A stretch of DNA of 64,000 nucleotides from Xenorhabdus eapokensis (GTDB taxonomy: Bacteria > Pseudomonadota > Gammaproteobacteria > Enterobacterales > Enterobacteriaceae). The notes beneath the pieces were generated by a model. That model was not told the DNA's origin. It ran no database searches and saw only the letters and a program-made list of their open reading frames with translations. The stretch is from NCBI RefSeq assembly GCF_001908105.1, contig NZ_MKGQ01000006.1, forward strand, positions 62,001 through 126,000, read 5' to 3'. This document shows, piece after piece, positions 55,318 through 64,000 of the stretch (the stretch's first letter is position 1; every line of letters starts with the position of its first letter). The translations under genes and the position numbers were made by a program.

Positions 55318-56643
55318 ATGGCTGAGCGTCTCATGACAGAATATAAGGGTAAAAAAGTCGTCATCGTTGGCTTAGGGCTGACCGGTCTGTCTTGCGTTGA
55401 CTTTTTCATTACACGTGGCGTGACACCGCGTGTGATGGATACCCGTATAGTGCCACCAGGCAGCGATAAGCTGCCTGATAGTGTCGAATGTCACACCGGC
55501 AGCCTGAACAAACAATGGTTGATAGATGCCGATTTAATCGTTGCCAGCCCAGGTCTTGCGCTGGCAACGCCTGAATTGCAAGCGGCGGCTGATGCTGGAG
55601 TTGAGATTATCGGTGATATTGAGCTGTTTTGCCGCGAAGCGACGGCGCCAATCGTCGCCATCACGGGTTCAAATGGTAAAAGCACTGTAACCACCCTACT
55701 TGGTGAAATGGCGAAAGAAGCAGGGTGGCAGGTTGGTGTGGGGGGCAACATTGGTATCCCTGCACTGGAATTGCTGAAACAGCCTTGTCAACTTTATGTA
55801 CTAGAACTGTCCAGTTTCCAGCTTGAAACCACTTACAGTCTGAAAGCCGCAGCAGCGACGGTACTGAATGTGACCGAAGACCACATGGTTCGTTATCCCG
55901 AAGGGTTGGCACAGTATCGTGCAGCAAAGTTGCGTATTTACCATCAAGCGAAAATTTGTGTGGTTAATGAACAGGATGCTCTGACATTACCAGAAACAGG
56001 CAAAGACAGCCGTTGTATCAGTTTTGGTGTGGATAATGGTGATTATCAGCTTGATAGTGAACACCAACAACTGATGGTTAATCAACATCCTGTGTTGGCA
56101 ACACGTGAAATGCAGTTGGCTGGACAACATAACTATGCCAATGGATTGGCAGCGTTAGCACTGGCGGACGCTATAGGCATTCCTCGTGTGGCCAGCCTTC
56201 AGGCGTTACGGACTTATTCCGGGCTGGAACACCGTTTTCAGGTGATCCACATGAGGAACAGAATTCGTTGGGTGAATGATTCTAAGGCAACCAATGTTGG
56301 CAGCACCCAAGCGGCACTGAGTGGATTGAAGCTGGAAGGGACACTCTATCTTTTATTGGGAGGAGATGGAAAAGCGGCGGATTTTACCCCACTGAAACCT
56401 TATATATCGGGGGAACATGTTCGTCTTTACTGTTTTGGTCGTGACGGGGAACAATTAGCACAATTGCGCCCGGAAATTGCAACACTGACGGAAACAATGG
56501 AACAGGCGATGAGAGAAATTGCACCCAAGCTGGTTTCTGGCGACATGGTATTACTGTCACCCGCTTGTGCCAGCTTCGATCAGTTCAACAGCTTTGAACA
56601 TCGTGGTCATGAATTTGCTCGTTTGGCAGAGGAGTTAGGCTGA
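55318..56643 (+). CDS. murD: UDP-MurNAc-L-Ala:D-glutamate ligase
   Basis: Adds D-glutamate to the precursor. The 441-aa Mur ligase has the N-terminal UDP-binding [12 protein letters not shown], the ATP loop [22 protein letters not shown] and, later, [14 protein letters not shown] chose the ATG at 55318, 2 bp after the mraY stop; a second ATG five codons in (55333) aligns slightly better with E. coli MurD and cannot be excluded. It ends overlapping the ftsW ATG by 1 bp. Confidence 0.96.
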   Translation: MAERLMTEYKGKKVVIVGLGLTGLSCVDFFITRGVTPRVMDTRIVPPGSDKLPDSVECHTGSLNKQWLIDADLIVASPGLALATPELQAAADAGVEIIGDIELFCREATAPIVAITGSNGKSTVTTLLGEMAKEAGWQVGVGGNIGIPALELLKQPCQLYVLELSSFQLETTYSLKAAAATVLNVTEDHMVRYPEGLAQYRAAKLRIYHQAKICVVNEQDALTLPETGKDSRCISFGVDNGDYQLDSEHQQLMVNQHPVLATREMQLAGQHNYANGLAALALADAIGIPRVASLQALRTYSGLEHRFQVIHMRNRIRWVNDSKATNVGSTQAALSGLKLEGTLYLLLGGDGKAADFTPLKPYISGEHVRLYCFGRDGEQLAQLRPEIATLTETMEQAMREIAPKLVSGDMVLLSPACASFDQFNSFEHRGHEFARLAEELG

Positions 56644-57836
56644 TGACCATTCCAGGCCTTGGTAAATTTAAAACTTGGTTGGCGGGAAATGTGGAGGCCG
56701 ATGCCACAGATACCGTTATGTATGATCGTACCCTGGTCTGGATGATATTAGGGTTGGCTGTGATTGGCTTTGTCATGGTAACGTCGGCATCAATGCCTGT
56801 TGGTCAACGTCTTGCCCAGGATCCCTTTATCTTTGCACGACGTGATGCCATTTATTTGTCGCTGTGTTTTTTCCTGTCCCTGATTACGCTGCGTATTCCG
56901 ATGAACTTCTGGCTGCGTTACAGCAATGCCATGTTATTAGTCACAATCATGATGCTGGTTGTGGTGCTGTTTGTGGGGAGTTCAGTTAATGGGGCATCAC
57001 GTTGGGTAGCGATTGGCCCATTACGCATTCAGCCGGCAGAATTATCGAAACTATCACTCTTTTGTTATCTCTCCAGCTATCTGGTTAGAAAAGTTGAGGA
57101 AGTCAGAAACAACTTCTGGGGATTTTTCAAACCGATGGGTGTCATGGTTGCATTGGCAATTTTGTTGTTGGCACAGCCCGATTTGGGGACCGTGGTTGTG
57201 TTATTTGTGACGACATTGGCTCTACTGTTTCTGGCAGGCGCGAAATTGTGGCAGTTTCTTGCCATTATTGGCTGCGGAATATTTGCCGTGTGCGTACTGA
57301 TTGTTGCTGAACCTTATCGTATACGCAGGGTGACCTCTTTCCTGAATCCGTGGGAAGATCCTTTTGGCAGTGGTTATCAGTTAACCCAATCGTTAATGGC
57401 ATTTGGTCGTGGCGATTTCTTTGGGCAAGGACTGGGAAATTCAGTCCAGAAACTTGAATACCTGCCGGAAGCCCATACTGATTTTATTTTCTCCATTCTG
57501 GCCGAAGAATTGGGTTATTTCGGTGTGGTTTTAGTGTTGGCAATGGTATTCTTCGTCGCTTTCCGCGCCATGATGATCGGCCGTCGGGCATTGCAGCTTA
57601 ATCAACGATTTTCTGGTTTTTTAGCTTGTGCAATCGGCATATGGTTCAGCTTTCAGGCGTTCATTAACGTTGGTGCGGCGGCAGGTATGTTGCCAACGAA
57701 GGGATTAACATTACCTTTAGTCAGTTACGGTGGCTCTAGTTTGATCGTGATGTCAACGGCCATCGTCTTGTTATTGCGAATTGATTATGAAGTCCGTCTG
57801 GCAAAAGCACAGGCGTTTGTAAGGAGCCCTAAATGA
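56643..57836 (+). CDS. ftsW: Septal peptidoglycan glycosyltransferase FtsW
   Basis: SEDS-family polymerase that works with FtsI at the septum. The 397-aa protein has about ten transmembrane segments. Conserved blocks include [21 protein letters not shown], the catalytic-loop region beginning [17 protein letters not shown], and the C-terminal [18 protein letters not shown] (each given within its core). Its ATG overlaps the murD stop, and its TGA overlaps the murG ATG, so all three are translationally coupled. Confidence 0.96.
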   Translation: MTIPGLGKFKTWLAGNVEADATDTVMYDRTLVWMILGLAVIGFVMVTSASMPVGQRLAQDPFIFARRDAIYLSLCFFLSLITLRIPMNFWLRYSNAMLLVTIMMLVVVLFVGSSVNGASRWVAIGPLRIQPAELSKLSLFCYLSSYLVRKVEEVRNNFWGFFKPMGVMVALAILLLAQPDLGTVVVLFVTTLALLFLAGAKLWQFLAIIGCGIFAVCVLIVAEPYRIRRVTSFLNPWEDPFGSGYQLTQSLMAFGRGDFFGQGLGNSVQKLEYLPEAHTDFIFSILAEELGYFGVVLVLAMVFFVAFRAMMIGRRALQLNQRFSGFLACAIGIWFSFQAFINVGAAAGMLPTKGLTLPLVSYGGSSLIVMSTAIVLLLRIDYEVRLAKAQAFVRSPK

Positions 57837-58903
57837 GTGGCAAAAACCGGCGTTTGATGGTGATGGCTGGTGGTACGGGGGGGCATGTGTTCCCAGGACT
57901 GGCCGTTGCCCACCATTTAAAAGAGCTGGGGTGGGATATTCGCTGGTTGGGAACTGCGGATCGCATGGAAGCTGATTTAGTTCCGAAACATGGCATTGAT
58001 ATCGAATTTATTCAGATTTCAGGTTTGCGGGGCAAGGGAATTAAAGCGTTACTTGCAGCCCCAATGAGAATTTTTAAGGCTATTCGACAGGCAAAAGCCA
58101 TTATGCGCCGTTATCAGCCCGATGTTGTGCTGGGAATGGGAGGATATGTCTCTGGGCCAGGTGGGATCGCGGCATGGTTGTGTGGCATTCCGGTAGTATT
58201 GCATGAGCAAAATGGCATTGCGGGATTGACTAATCGTTGGTTAGCCAAAATTGCCAAAACAGTTTTACAGGCATTTCCAGGCGCATTCCCTGGCGTGCCG
58301 GTTGTTGGTAATCCCGTAAGGGAAGATGTATTGGCACTGCCAGAACCCATGCAGCGTTTGGCTGGGCGTGTAGGAGCTGTTCGGGTGCTAGTCGTTGGCG
58401 GTAGTCAAGGCGCCAGGATCCTGAACCAAACTATGCCAGAAGTAGCTGCCCGCTTGGGCGATAAAATCACTTTATGGCATCAGGCAGGCAAGGGCGCCAG
58501 AGAAGAGACGCAGAAACAATATGAAAATTCAGTTAAATCTGAATTCAAAGTGACTGAATTTATTGATGATATGGCGCATGCTTATGCATGGGCTGATATT
58601 GTCGTATGCCGTTCCGGTGCACTTACGGTGAGTGAAGTTTCCGCCGCAGGCTTACCGGCGATTTTTGTTCCTTTCCAGCATAAAGATCGCCAGCAATATT
58701 GGAATGCCTTGCCTCTGGAAAAAGCGGGTGCCGCAAAGATACTCGAACAGCCCGAATTTACAGTTGATGCTGTCGTAGGTCTATTAACTCAGTGGCAACG
58801 TCCACAATTGCTGGAAATGGCAGAAAAAGCACGCTCAGTAGCCATTATTAATGCAACTGAGCGTGTAGCAGCAGCATTGATTGATGCTGTAGAGAATCAT
58901 TAA
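57833..58903 (+). CDS. murG: Lipid II synthase MurG (N-acetylglucosaminyltransferase)
   Basis: Peripheral membrane enzyme adding GlcNAc to lipid I. The 356-aa GT-B protein has the glycine-rich loop [16 protein letters not shown], the second loop [11 protein letters not shown], the C-terminal UDP-binding [13 protein letters not shown], and [16 protein letters not shown] strong AGGAG precedes the ATG, which overlaps the ftsW stop. murC follows after 51 bp. Confidence 0.98.
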   Translation: MSGKNRRLMVMAGGTGGHVFPGLAVAHHLKELGWDIRWLGTADRMEADLVPKHGIDIEFIQISGLRGKGIKALLAAPMRIFKAIRQAKAIMRRYQPDVVLGMGGYVSGPGGIAAWLCGIPVVLHEQNGIAGLTNRWLAKIAKTVLQAFPGAFPGVPVVGNPVREDVLALPEPMQRLAGRVGAVRVLVVGGSQGARILNQTMPEVAARLGDKITLWHQAGKGAREETQKQYENSVKSEFKVTEFIDDMAHAYAWADIVVCRSGALTVSEVSAAGLPAIFVPFQHKDRQQYWNALPLEKAGAAKILEQPEFTVDAVVGLLTQWQRPQLLEMAEKARSVAIINATERVAAALIDAVENH

Positions 58904-58954
58904 TACCGTTCCAGGTAGAACGGTGATGTAAACATAACGAGTGAAGATTAAAAC

Positions 58955-60430
58955 GTGAATACACAACAGTTGGCGAAATTAAGAGCTTCAGTGCCTGAAA
59001 TGAGAAAAGTCAGGCATATCCACTTTGTTGGCATCGGTGGTGCTGGCATGGGTGGTATCGCCGAGGTGTTGGCTAATGAAGGTTATCAGATAAGTGGTTC
59101 TGATCTGGCACCCAATTCTGTCACACAGCAATTGATTGCACTGGGTGCAACTATTTATTTTAATCACCGTCCAGAAAATGTGCGGGACGCTAGCGTAGTC
59201 GTAGCATCCACGGCTATTTCGGCAGAAAACCCCGAAATTGTGGCTGCACGTGAAGCGAGGATACCCGTTATCCGCCGTGCGGAAATGCTGGCAGAACTGA
59301 TGCGTTATCGCCACGGTATCGCTATTGCGGGAACGCATGGAAAAACCACGACGACGGCAATGATTGCTGGCATTTATGCACAGGCAGGCCTTGATCCTAC
59401 ATTTGTGAATGGTGGGTTGGTCAAAGCGGCAGGTACACATGCTCGATTAGGTAGCAGCCGCTATCTGATTGCAGAAGCAGATGAAAGTGATGCTTCATTC
59501 TTGCACTTGCAGCCCATGATGGCGGTTGTCACCAATATTGAAGCCGACCACATGGATACTTACCAAGGGGACTTTGAAAACTTAAAGCAAACATTCGTTA
59601 ACTTCCTGCATAACCTGCCATTTTATGGGCGTGCGATTATGTGTATTGACGACCCTGTCGTGAAAGAGCTGATTCCCCGCATTGGGCGTTATATCACGAC
59701 CTATGGTTTCAGTGCGGAAGCAGACGTCCGTATTACCCATTATGAGCAAAAAGGCGCTCAGGGATTTTTCACTATCAGCCGATTGGATTTGCCGGATTTA
59801 CATGTCGTGTTAAATGCCCCTGGCCGCCACAATGCGCTGAATGCAACTGCCGCGGTTGCAGTGGCAACAGAAGAAGGCATTGATGATACTGCTATTCTGG
59901 CTTCTCTGGCCGAGTTTCAGGGAACTGGACGCCGCTTTGATTTTCTGGGGAATTTTCCGCTTAAACATATCAATGGCAAAGAAGGTAGCGTGATGTTGGT
60001 CGATGATTATGGCCATCACCCAACAGAAGTTGATGCCACGATTAAAGCGGCACGAGCGGGTTGGGGGGATAAACGCATTGTCATGGTATTCCAGCCACAC
60101 CGTTATACAAGAACGCGTGATTTATATGATGATTTTGCCAATGTTCTGAGTCAGGTAGATGTTCTATTAATGTTGGATGTGTATGCCGCAGGTGAAACGC
60201 CGATCCCAGGCGCGGATAGCCGTTCTTTATGCCGTACTATCCGCAGTCGTGGCAAGTTGGAGCCGATTTTTGTATCAGAACCTGAACAAGTTTCAATCAT
60301 CCTGTCACAGGTAATAGAAAACAATGACTTAGTTTTGGTACAGGGTGCCGGTAATATCGGTAAAATAGCGCGCAATTTGGCTGAAACAAAATTGCAGCCA
60401 TCTTTTTATGAGGGAGGACATCATGGTTGA
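58955..60430 (+). CDS. murC: UDP-MurNAc:L-alanine ligase
   Basis: First Mur ligase, adding L-alanine to UDP-MurNAc. The 491-aa protein has the N-terminal [14 protein letters not shown] dinucleotide-like loop, the ATP loop [22 protein letters not shown], and [10 protein letters not shown] in the C-terminal part. The ATG at 58955 matches the E. coli start. It overlaps ddlB by 8 bp. Confidence 0.98.
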   Translation: MNTQQLAKLRASVPEMRKVRHIHFVGIGGAGMGGIAEVLANEGYQISGSDLAPNSVTQQLIALGATIYFNHRPENVRDASVVVASTAISAENPEIVAAREARIPVIRRAEMLAELMRYRHGIAIAGTHGKTTTTAMIAGIYAQAGLDPTFVNGGLVKAAGTHARLGSSRYLIAEADESDASFLHLQPMMAVVTNIEADHMDTYQGDFENLKQTFVNFLHNLPFYGRAIMCIDDPVVKELIPRIGRYITTYGFSAEADVRITHYEQKGAQGFFTISRLDLPDLHVVLNAPGRHNALNATAAVAVATEEGIDDTAILASLAEFQGTGRRFDFLGNFPLKHINGKEGSVMLVDDYGHHPTEVDATIKAARAGWGDKRIVMVFQPHRYTRTRDLYDDFANVLSQVDVLLMLDVYAAGETPIPGADSRSLCRTIRSRGKLEPIFVSEPEQVSIILSQVIENNDLVLVQGAGNIGKIARNLAETKLQPSFYEGGHHG

Positions 60431-61343
60431 TAAAGTTGCTGTTCTGTTGGGCGGAACTTCCGCTGAACGCGAAGTGTCATTGCAATCAGGACATGCGGTT
60501 GTGGCAGGGCTGAAAGAAGCGGGCATTAATGCTTATTCAGTTGATACAAAAGACTTTGATGTGACTAAACTCAAAGAGGAAGGATTCAATAAAGTCTTTA
60601 TCGCACTGCATGGTCGCGGTGGTGAAGATGGTACGTTGCAAGGTTTGCTGGAATTTTTGCAAATTCCTTATACCGGCAGCGGAGTAATGGCATCTGCCTT
60701 GTCAATGGACAAATTGCGCACAAAACAACTCTGGCAGGGAGCAAAACTGCCTATTTCACCTTATGTCGTAATTAATTCTCTAAAATTTGAACAAGTTAAT
60801 GATTTTCAACTCAAAGAGTATGTTCAAGAATTAGGTTTGCCATTAATGATTAAACCGAATCTGGAAGGCTCCAGTGTAGGGATGACCAAGGTGAATGAAT
60901 ATGCTGAATTGCGTGACGCCTTGGAGCTGGCATTTAAATACGATACTGACGTATTGGTTGAAAAATGGCTGTTTGGCCCTGAATATACCGTCGGATTTTT
61001 GGGTGATGAGGCGCTTCCTTCTATCCGTATTCAGGCTTCAAACACCTTTTATGATTACGATGCGAAATATATTTCCAACCAAACGCAATATTTTTGTCCA
61101 AGCGGCTTGAGTGCGGAAAGAGAGCAAGAGCTATTAGATATCGCCTTAAAAGCATATAAGGCGCTGGGATGTCATGGTTGGGGGCGAGTCGATATCATGG
61201 ATGATGGGAATGGTAATTTCTATCTATTGGAAGCGAATACTTCCCCTGGCATGACCAGCCATAGCCTTGTGCCAACCGCTGCGCGTCAGGCTGGATTAAG
61301 TTTTTCTCAACTCGTAGCGAGAATTTTGGAGCTGGCTGATTAA
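60423..61343 (+). CDS. ddlB: D-alanine:D-alanine ligase B
   Basis: ATP-grasp enzyme forming D-Ala-D-Ala for MurF. The 306-aa protein has [15 protein letters not shown] at the N-terminus, [12 protein letters not shown], the ATP-grasp [11 protein letters not shown], and the C-terminal [17 protein letters not shown] chose the ATG at 60423, which follows GGGAGGACATC and gives the same length as E. coli DdlB. ftsQ begins 1 bp after its stop. Confidence 0.97.
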   Translation: MVDKVAVLLGGTSAEREVSLQSGHAVVAGLKEAGINAYSVDTKDFDVTKLKEEGFNKVFIALHGRGGEDGTLQGLLEFLQIPYTGSGVMASALSMDKLRTKQLWQGAKLPISPYVVINSLKFEQVNDFQLKEYVQELGLPLMIKPNLEGSSVGMTKVNEYAELRDALELAFKYDTDVLVEKWLFGPEYTVGFLGDEALPSIRIQASNTFYDYDAKYISNQTQYFCPSGLSAEREQELLDIALKAYKALGCHGWGRVDIMDDGNGNFYLLEANTSPGMTSHSLVPTAARQAGLSFSQLVARILELAD

Positions 61344-61344
61344 T

Positions 61345-62160
61345 ATGTCGCAGGCAGCCCGAAATAGCCGGGAGCAGGGGGGGGAAGCGCAGGGATCTCG
61401 TCCCAGTAATGGTTACTATCTGGCAGGGATTGCCTTCTTCTTGATGGTAGTCAGTACCATCATATGGGGAGGCTGGATGACGCTGGACTGGATGAAAGAT
61501 CCTAGCAGATTACCGCTCTCAAAGCTGGTACTGACTGGTGAACGCCATTACACCACAAATGATGATGTAAGGCAGGCTATTTTGTTTCTGGGATCTCCCG
61601 GAACATTTATGACTCAGGATGTCAACGTCATTCAGGAAAAGATTGAACAACTGCCGTGGATCCGGCAGGTCACTGTTCGGAAACAATGGCCTGATGAACT
61701 TAAAATACATCTGGTAGAATACGTGCCTTATGCGCGCTGGAATGATACCCAATTGTTAGATGCTGAAGGTCGGGTATTTAGCTTACCTATAGAGCGCAGT
61801 GCAAATGGGCAGTATCCGATGTTGTATGGACCGGAAGGCAAAGAAGAGGACGCATTGAGTGAATACCACACAATGGCAGCTTTTCTTGAAAAACACCAGA
61901 TGAAACTTAAGGCAGTGATCATGACAGCGCGTAACTCCTGGCAACTGATATTGGATAACGATATCCGTTTAGAGCTAGGAAATCGAGATAAAATGGAACG
62001 AATGAAACGTTTTGTTGAACTTTATCCGGTGTTGTTGAGAAACACTGAAAAACGTGTGGCTTATGTTGACTTACGTTATGACAGTGGTGCTGCGGTAGGT
62101 TGGGCTCCTTTATTAACTGATACGCCAGTTTTAATGAACGGGCAAGAAAAAAAACAGTGA
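61345..62160 (+). CDS. ftsQ: Cell division protein FtsQ
   Basis: Bitopic membrane protein of the FtsQLB complex. The 271-aa protein has a cytoplasmic N-terminus rich in Gly/Ser/Arg, one transmembrane segment ([20 protein letters not shown]), the POTRA domain ([17 protein letters not shown] in part) and the beta domain with [19 protein letters not shown]. Codons 11-13 contain an uninterrupted run of eight Gs (61377-61384). ftsA begins 32 bp after its stop. Confidence 0.96.
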   Translation: MSQAARNSREQGGEAQGSRPSNGYYLAGIAFFLMVVSTIIWGGWMTLDWMKDPSRLPLSKLVLTGERHYTTNDDVRQAILFLGSPGTFMTQDVNVIQEKIEQLPWIRQVTVRKQWPDELKIHLVEYVPYARWNDTQLLDAEGRVFSLPIERSANGQYPMLYGPEGKEEDALSEYHTMAAFLEKHQMKLKAVIMTARNSWQLILDNDIRLELGNRDKMERMKRFVELYPVLLRNTEKRVAYVDLRYDSGAAVGWAPLLTDTPVLMNGQEKKQ

Positions 62161-62192
62161 CTGGTAATAATACAGAAACAGGCAGAATAACG

Positions 62193-63449
62193 ATGATCAA
62201 ATCAACGGACAGAAAATTGGTAGTTGGCCTTGAAATTGGTACAGCAAAGGTGTCTGCCTTGGTTGGTGAAATTCTGCCCGATGGTATGGTCAATATTATC
62301 GGCGTAGGAAGTTGCCCATCCCGCGGCATGGACAAAGGCGGTGTCAACGATCTTGAATCGGTTGTCAAGTGCGTACAGCGTGCTATTGATCAGGCTGAAC
62401 TCATGGCGGATTGCCAGATATCTTCAGTTTATCTGGCACTTTCCGGCAAGCATATCAGTTGCCAAAACGAAATTGGCATGGTGCCGGTTTCGGAAGAAGA
62501 AGTCACTCAGGATGATGTGGACAGTGTTGTCCATACCGCTAAGTCAGTTCGTGTTCGTGATGAACACCGTATTTTGCATGTGATCCCACAGGAATACGCG
62601 ATTGACTATCAGGAAGGGATCAAAAATCCGGTTGGACTCTCTGGCGTGCGTATGCAGGCGAAAGTCCACTTGATTACCTGCCATAACGACATGGCGAAAA
62701 ACATCGTAAAAGCTGTAGAACGTTGTGGGTTGAAAGTTGATCAACTTATTTTTGCAGGACTGGCAGCAAGTTATGCTGTGTTAACAGAAGATGAACGTGA
62801 ATTGGGGGTCTGTGTCGTTGACATCGGCGGCGGGACGATGGATATCGCTGTATATACTGGCGGTGCATTGCGCCATACCAAGGTGATTCCTTATGCAGGC
62901 AATGTGGTGACCAGTGATATCGCCTATGCGTTTGGTACTCCTCCAAGTGATGCTGAAACCATCAAGGTTCGTCATGGTTGCGCATTGGGTTCGATAGTGA
63001 GCAAGGATGAGAGTGTCGAAGTCCCAAGTGTGGGAGGACGCCCTCCTCGTAGCTTGCAGCGTCAAACATTGGCTGAAGTGATCGAACCCCGTTATACCGA
63101 GCTGCTGAATTTAGTGAACGATGAAATTTTGCGATTGCAGGAGCAATTGCGGCAGCAGGGAGTAAAACACCACCTGGCGGCAGGGATTGTCCTGACAGGA
63201 GGAGGCGCCCAGATTGATGGTCTGGCCGAGTGTGCTCAGCGGGTGTTTCATACCCAGGTTCGCATTGGCCACCCCCTGAACATCACTGGATTGACAGATT
63301 ATGTGCAGGAGCCTTGCTACTCAACTGCTGTTGGACTTCTGCATTATGGCAAAGAATCCCACCTTGGGGGAGATTCTGATGCCGATAAAAGAACGTCAGT
63401 AAGTGGCTGGTTTAAGAAAGTCAGCACCTGGCTGAAAAGAGAATTTTGA
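62193..63449 (+). CDS. ftsA: Cell division protein FtsA
   Basis: Actin-like ATPase that anchors FtsZ to the membrane and recruits late division proteins. The 418-aa protein has the phosphate-1 motif LVVGLEIGTAKVSALVG, the phosphate-2 motif VVDIGGGTMDIAVYTGG, the adenosine motif VLTGGGAQIDGL, and a C-terminal amphipathic membrane-targeting helix (GWFKKVSTWLKREF). I chose the ATG at 62193, identical to the E. coli start; an upstream ATG-frame extension overlaps ftsQ. Confidence 0.97.
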   Translation: MIKSTDRKLVVGLEIGTAKVSALVGEILPDGMVNIIGVGSCPSRGMDKGGVNDLESVVKCVQRAIDQAELMADCQISSVYLALSGKHISCQNEIGMVPVSEEEVTQDDVDSVVHTAKSVRVRDEHRILHVIPQEYAIDYQEGIKNPVGLSGVRMQAKVHLITCHNDMAKNIVKAVERCGLKVDQLIFAGLAASYAVLTEDERELGVCVVDIGGGTMDIAVYTGGALRHTKVIPYAGNVVTSDIAYAFGTPPSDAETIKVRHGCALGSIVSKDESVEVPSVGGRPPRSLQRQTLAEVIEPRYTELLNLVNDEILRLQEQLRQQGVKHHLAAGIVLTGGGAQIDGLAECAQRVFHTQVRIGHPLNITGLTDYVQEPCYSTAVGLLHYGKESHLGGDSDADKRTSVSGWFKKVSTWLKREF

Positions 63450-63515
63450 TTTTTTATACAGAGGCCATAACAATGTTGCCGGCCTCGATATAAAGGCACA
63501 AAACGGAGAGAAATT

Positions 63516-64000
63516 ATGTTTGAACCACTGGAATTAACCAACGACGCGGTGATTAAAGTCATCGGCGTCGGCGGCGGCGGCGGTAATGCTGTGGAGCACA
63601 TGGTGCGTGAGCGTATTGAAGGCGTTGACTTCTTTGCGGTTAACACGGACGCTCAAGCACTGCGTAAGACGGCTGTTGGTCAGACTATCCAGATTGGCAA
63701 CGGCATTACGAAAGGATTAGGCGCTGGTGCGAACCCTGAGGTTGGTCGTACTGCTGCGGAAGAAGACCGCGAATCACTGCGTACTGCACTGGAAGGCGCA
63801 GATATGGTGTTTATTGCCGCTGGTATGGGTGGTGGCACAGGAACGGGAGCCGCACCTGTTGTGGCTGAAATTGCCAAAGAACTTGGCATCTTGACCGTTG
63901 CCGTTGTCACTAAGCCATTTAATTTCGAAGGCAAAAAACGTATGGCCTTCGCGGAACAAGGGATCACTGAACTGTCCAAGCATGTGGACTCACTGATCAC
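63516..64000 (+). CDS. ftsZ: Cell division protein FtsZ (C-terminus cut by window edge)
   Basis: Tubulin-like GTPase that forms the Z ring. The first 161 codons are present: [19 protein letters not shown], the [11 protein letters not shown] segment, the tubulin signature [11 protein letters not shown] at about residues 107-117, and [10 protein letters not shown]. The visible part is close to identical to E. coli FtsZ. The ATG follows GGAGAG. It lies 66 bp after ftsA; the gene continues beyond the window. Confidence 0.98.
   Translation, partial: MFEPLELTNDAVIKVIGVGGGGGNAVEHMVRERIEGVDFFAVNTDAQALRKTAVGQTIQIGNGITKGLGAGANPEVGRTAAEEDRESLRTALEGADMVFIAAGMGGGTGTGAAPVVAEIAKELGILTVAVVTKPFNFEGKKRMAFAEQGITELSKHVDSLI

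Overview
The window is chromosomal DNA of a moderately AT-rich gammaproteobacterium of the Enterobacterales. Protein similarity to E. coli is high throughout, but the accessory content points to the Morganellaceae, most plausibly a Xenorhabdus or Photorhabdus relative. That content includes a Sfp/EntD-type phosphopantetheinyl transferase, a LeuO regulator, a cytoplasmic class 3 lipase next to a periplasmic protein, and a reverse transsulfuration operon. The genus is an inference from gene content recalled from memory, not from a search.

Layout. 1-1537: btuF (cut by the left edge) and mtnN, divergent from dgt (1673-3208). 3198-13332: barA, then rlmD-relA-mazG, pyrG and eno, in the E. coli order. 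13333-20735: accessory transport and metabolism, with a SLC13 dicarboxylate transporter, an aldehyde dehydrogenase, dctA, an orphan iron-type binding protein and a small lipoprotein. 20750-25539: metK (with a MetJ-like operator), speA and speB. 25642-29896: phosphopantetheinyl transferase and galETK. 30241-35799: a second accessory block with an OmpX/Ail-like protein, a lipase plus secreted partner, cystathionine beta-synthase and gamma-lyase, and debris of a peptide deformylase gene. 35745-37198: mutH and a 773-bp intergenic region rich in DnaA boxes, matching in position the DARS2 element of E. coli. 37199-40210: leuB, leuA and the leuL attenuator; leuC and leuD are absent. 40801-47206: leuO, an acyl-CoA ligase, ilvIH and cra. 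47764-64000: the complete start of the dcw cell division and wall cluster, from the mraZ promoter to ftsZ (cut by the right edge).

How it fits together. relA and mazG link the stringent response to nucleotide pool clean-up; pyrG and eno are housekeeping. metK and speAB supply S-adenosylmethionine and putrescine, and mtnN recycles the methylthioadenosine left after spermidine synthesis. The transsulfuration pair turns homocysteine into cysteine. leuA, leuB, leuO and ilvIH form the branched-chain amino acid region. mraZ to ftsZ builds peptidoglycan precursors and the divisome in a tightly coupled run of overlapping genes.

No tRNA, rRNA, insertion sequence, CRISPR array or prophage was seen. 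The most interesting points are the lipase/periplasmic-protein pair, the DARS2-like region fused to a leu operon that has lost leuCD, BarA without its internal pseudo-receiver domain, and a 17-bp perfect inverted repeat upstream of dctA.
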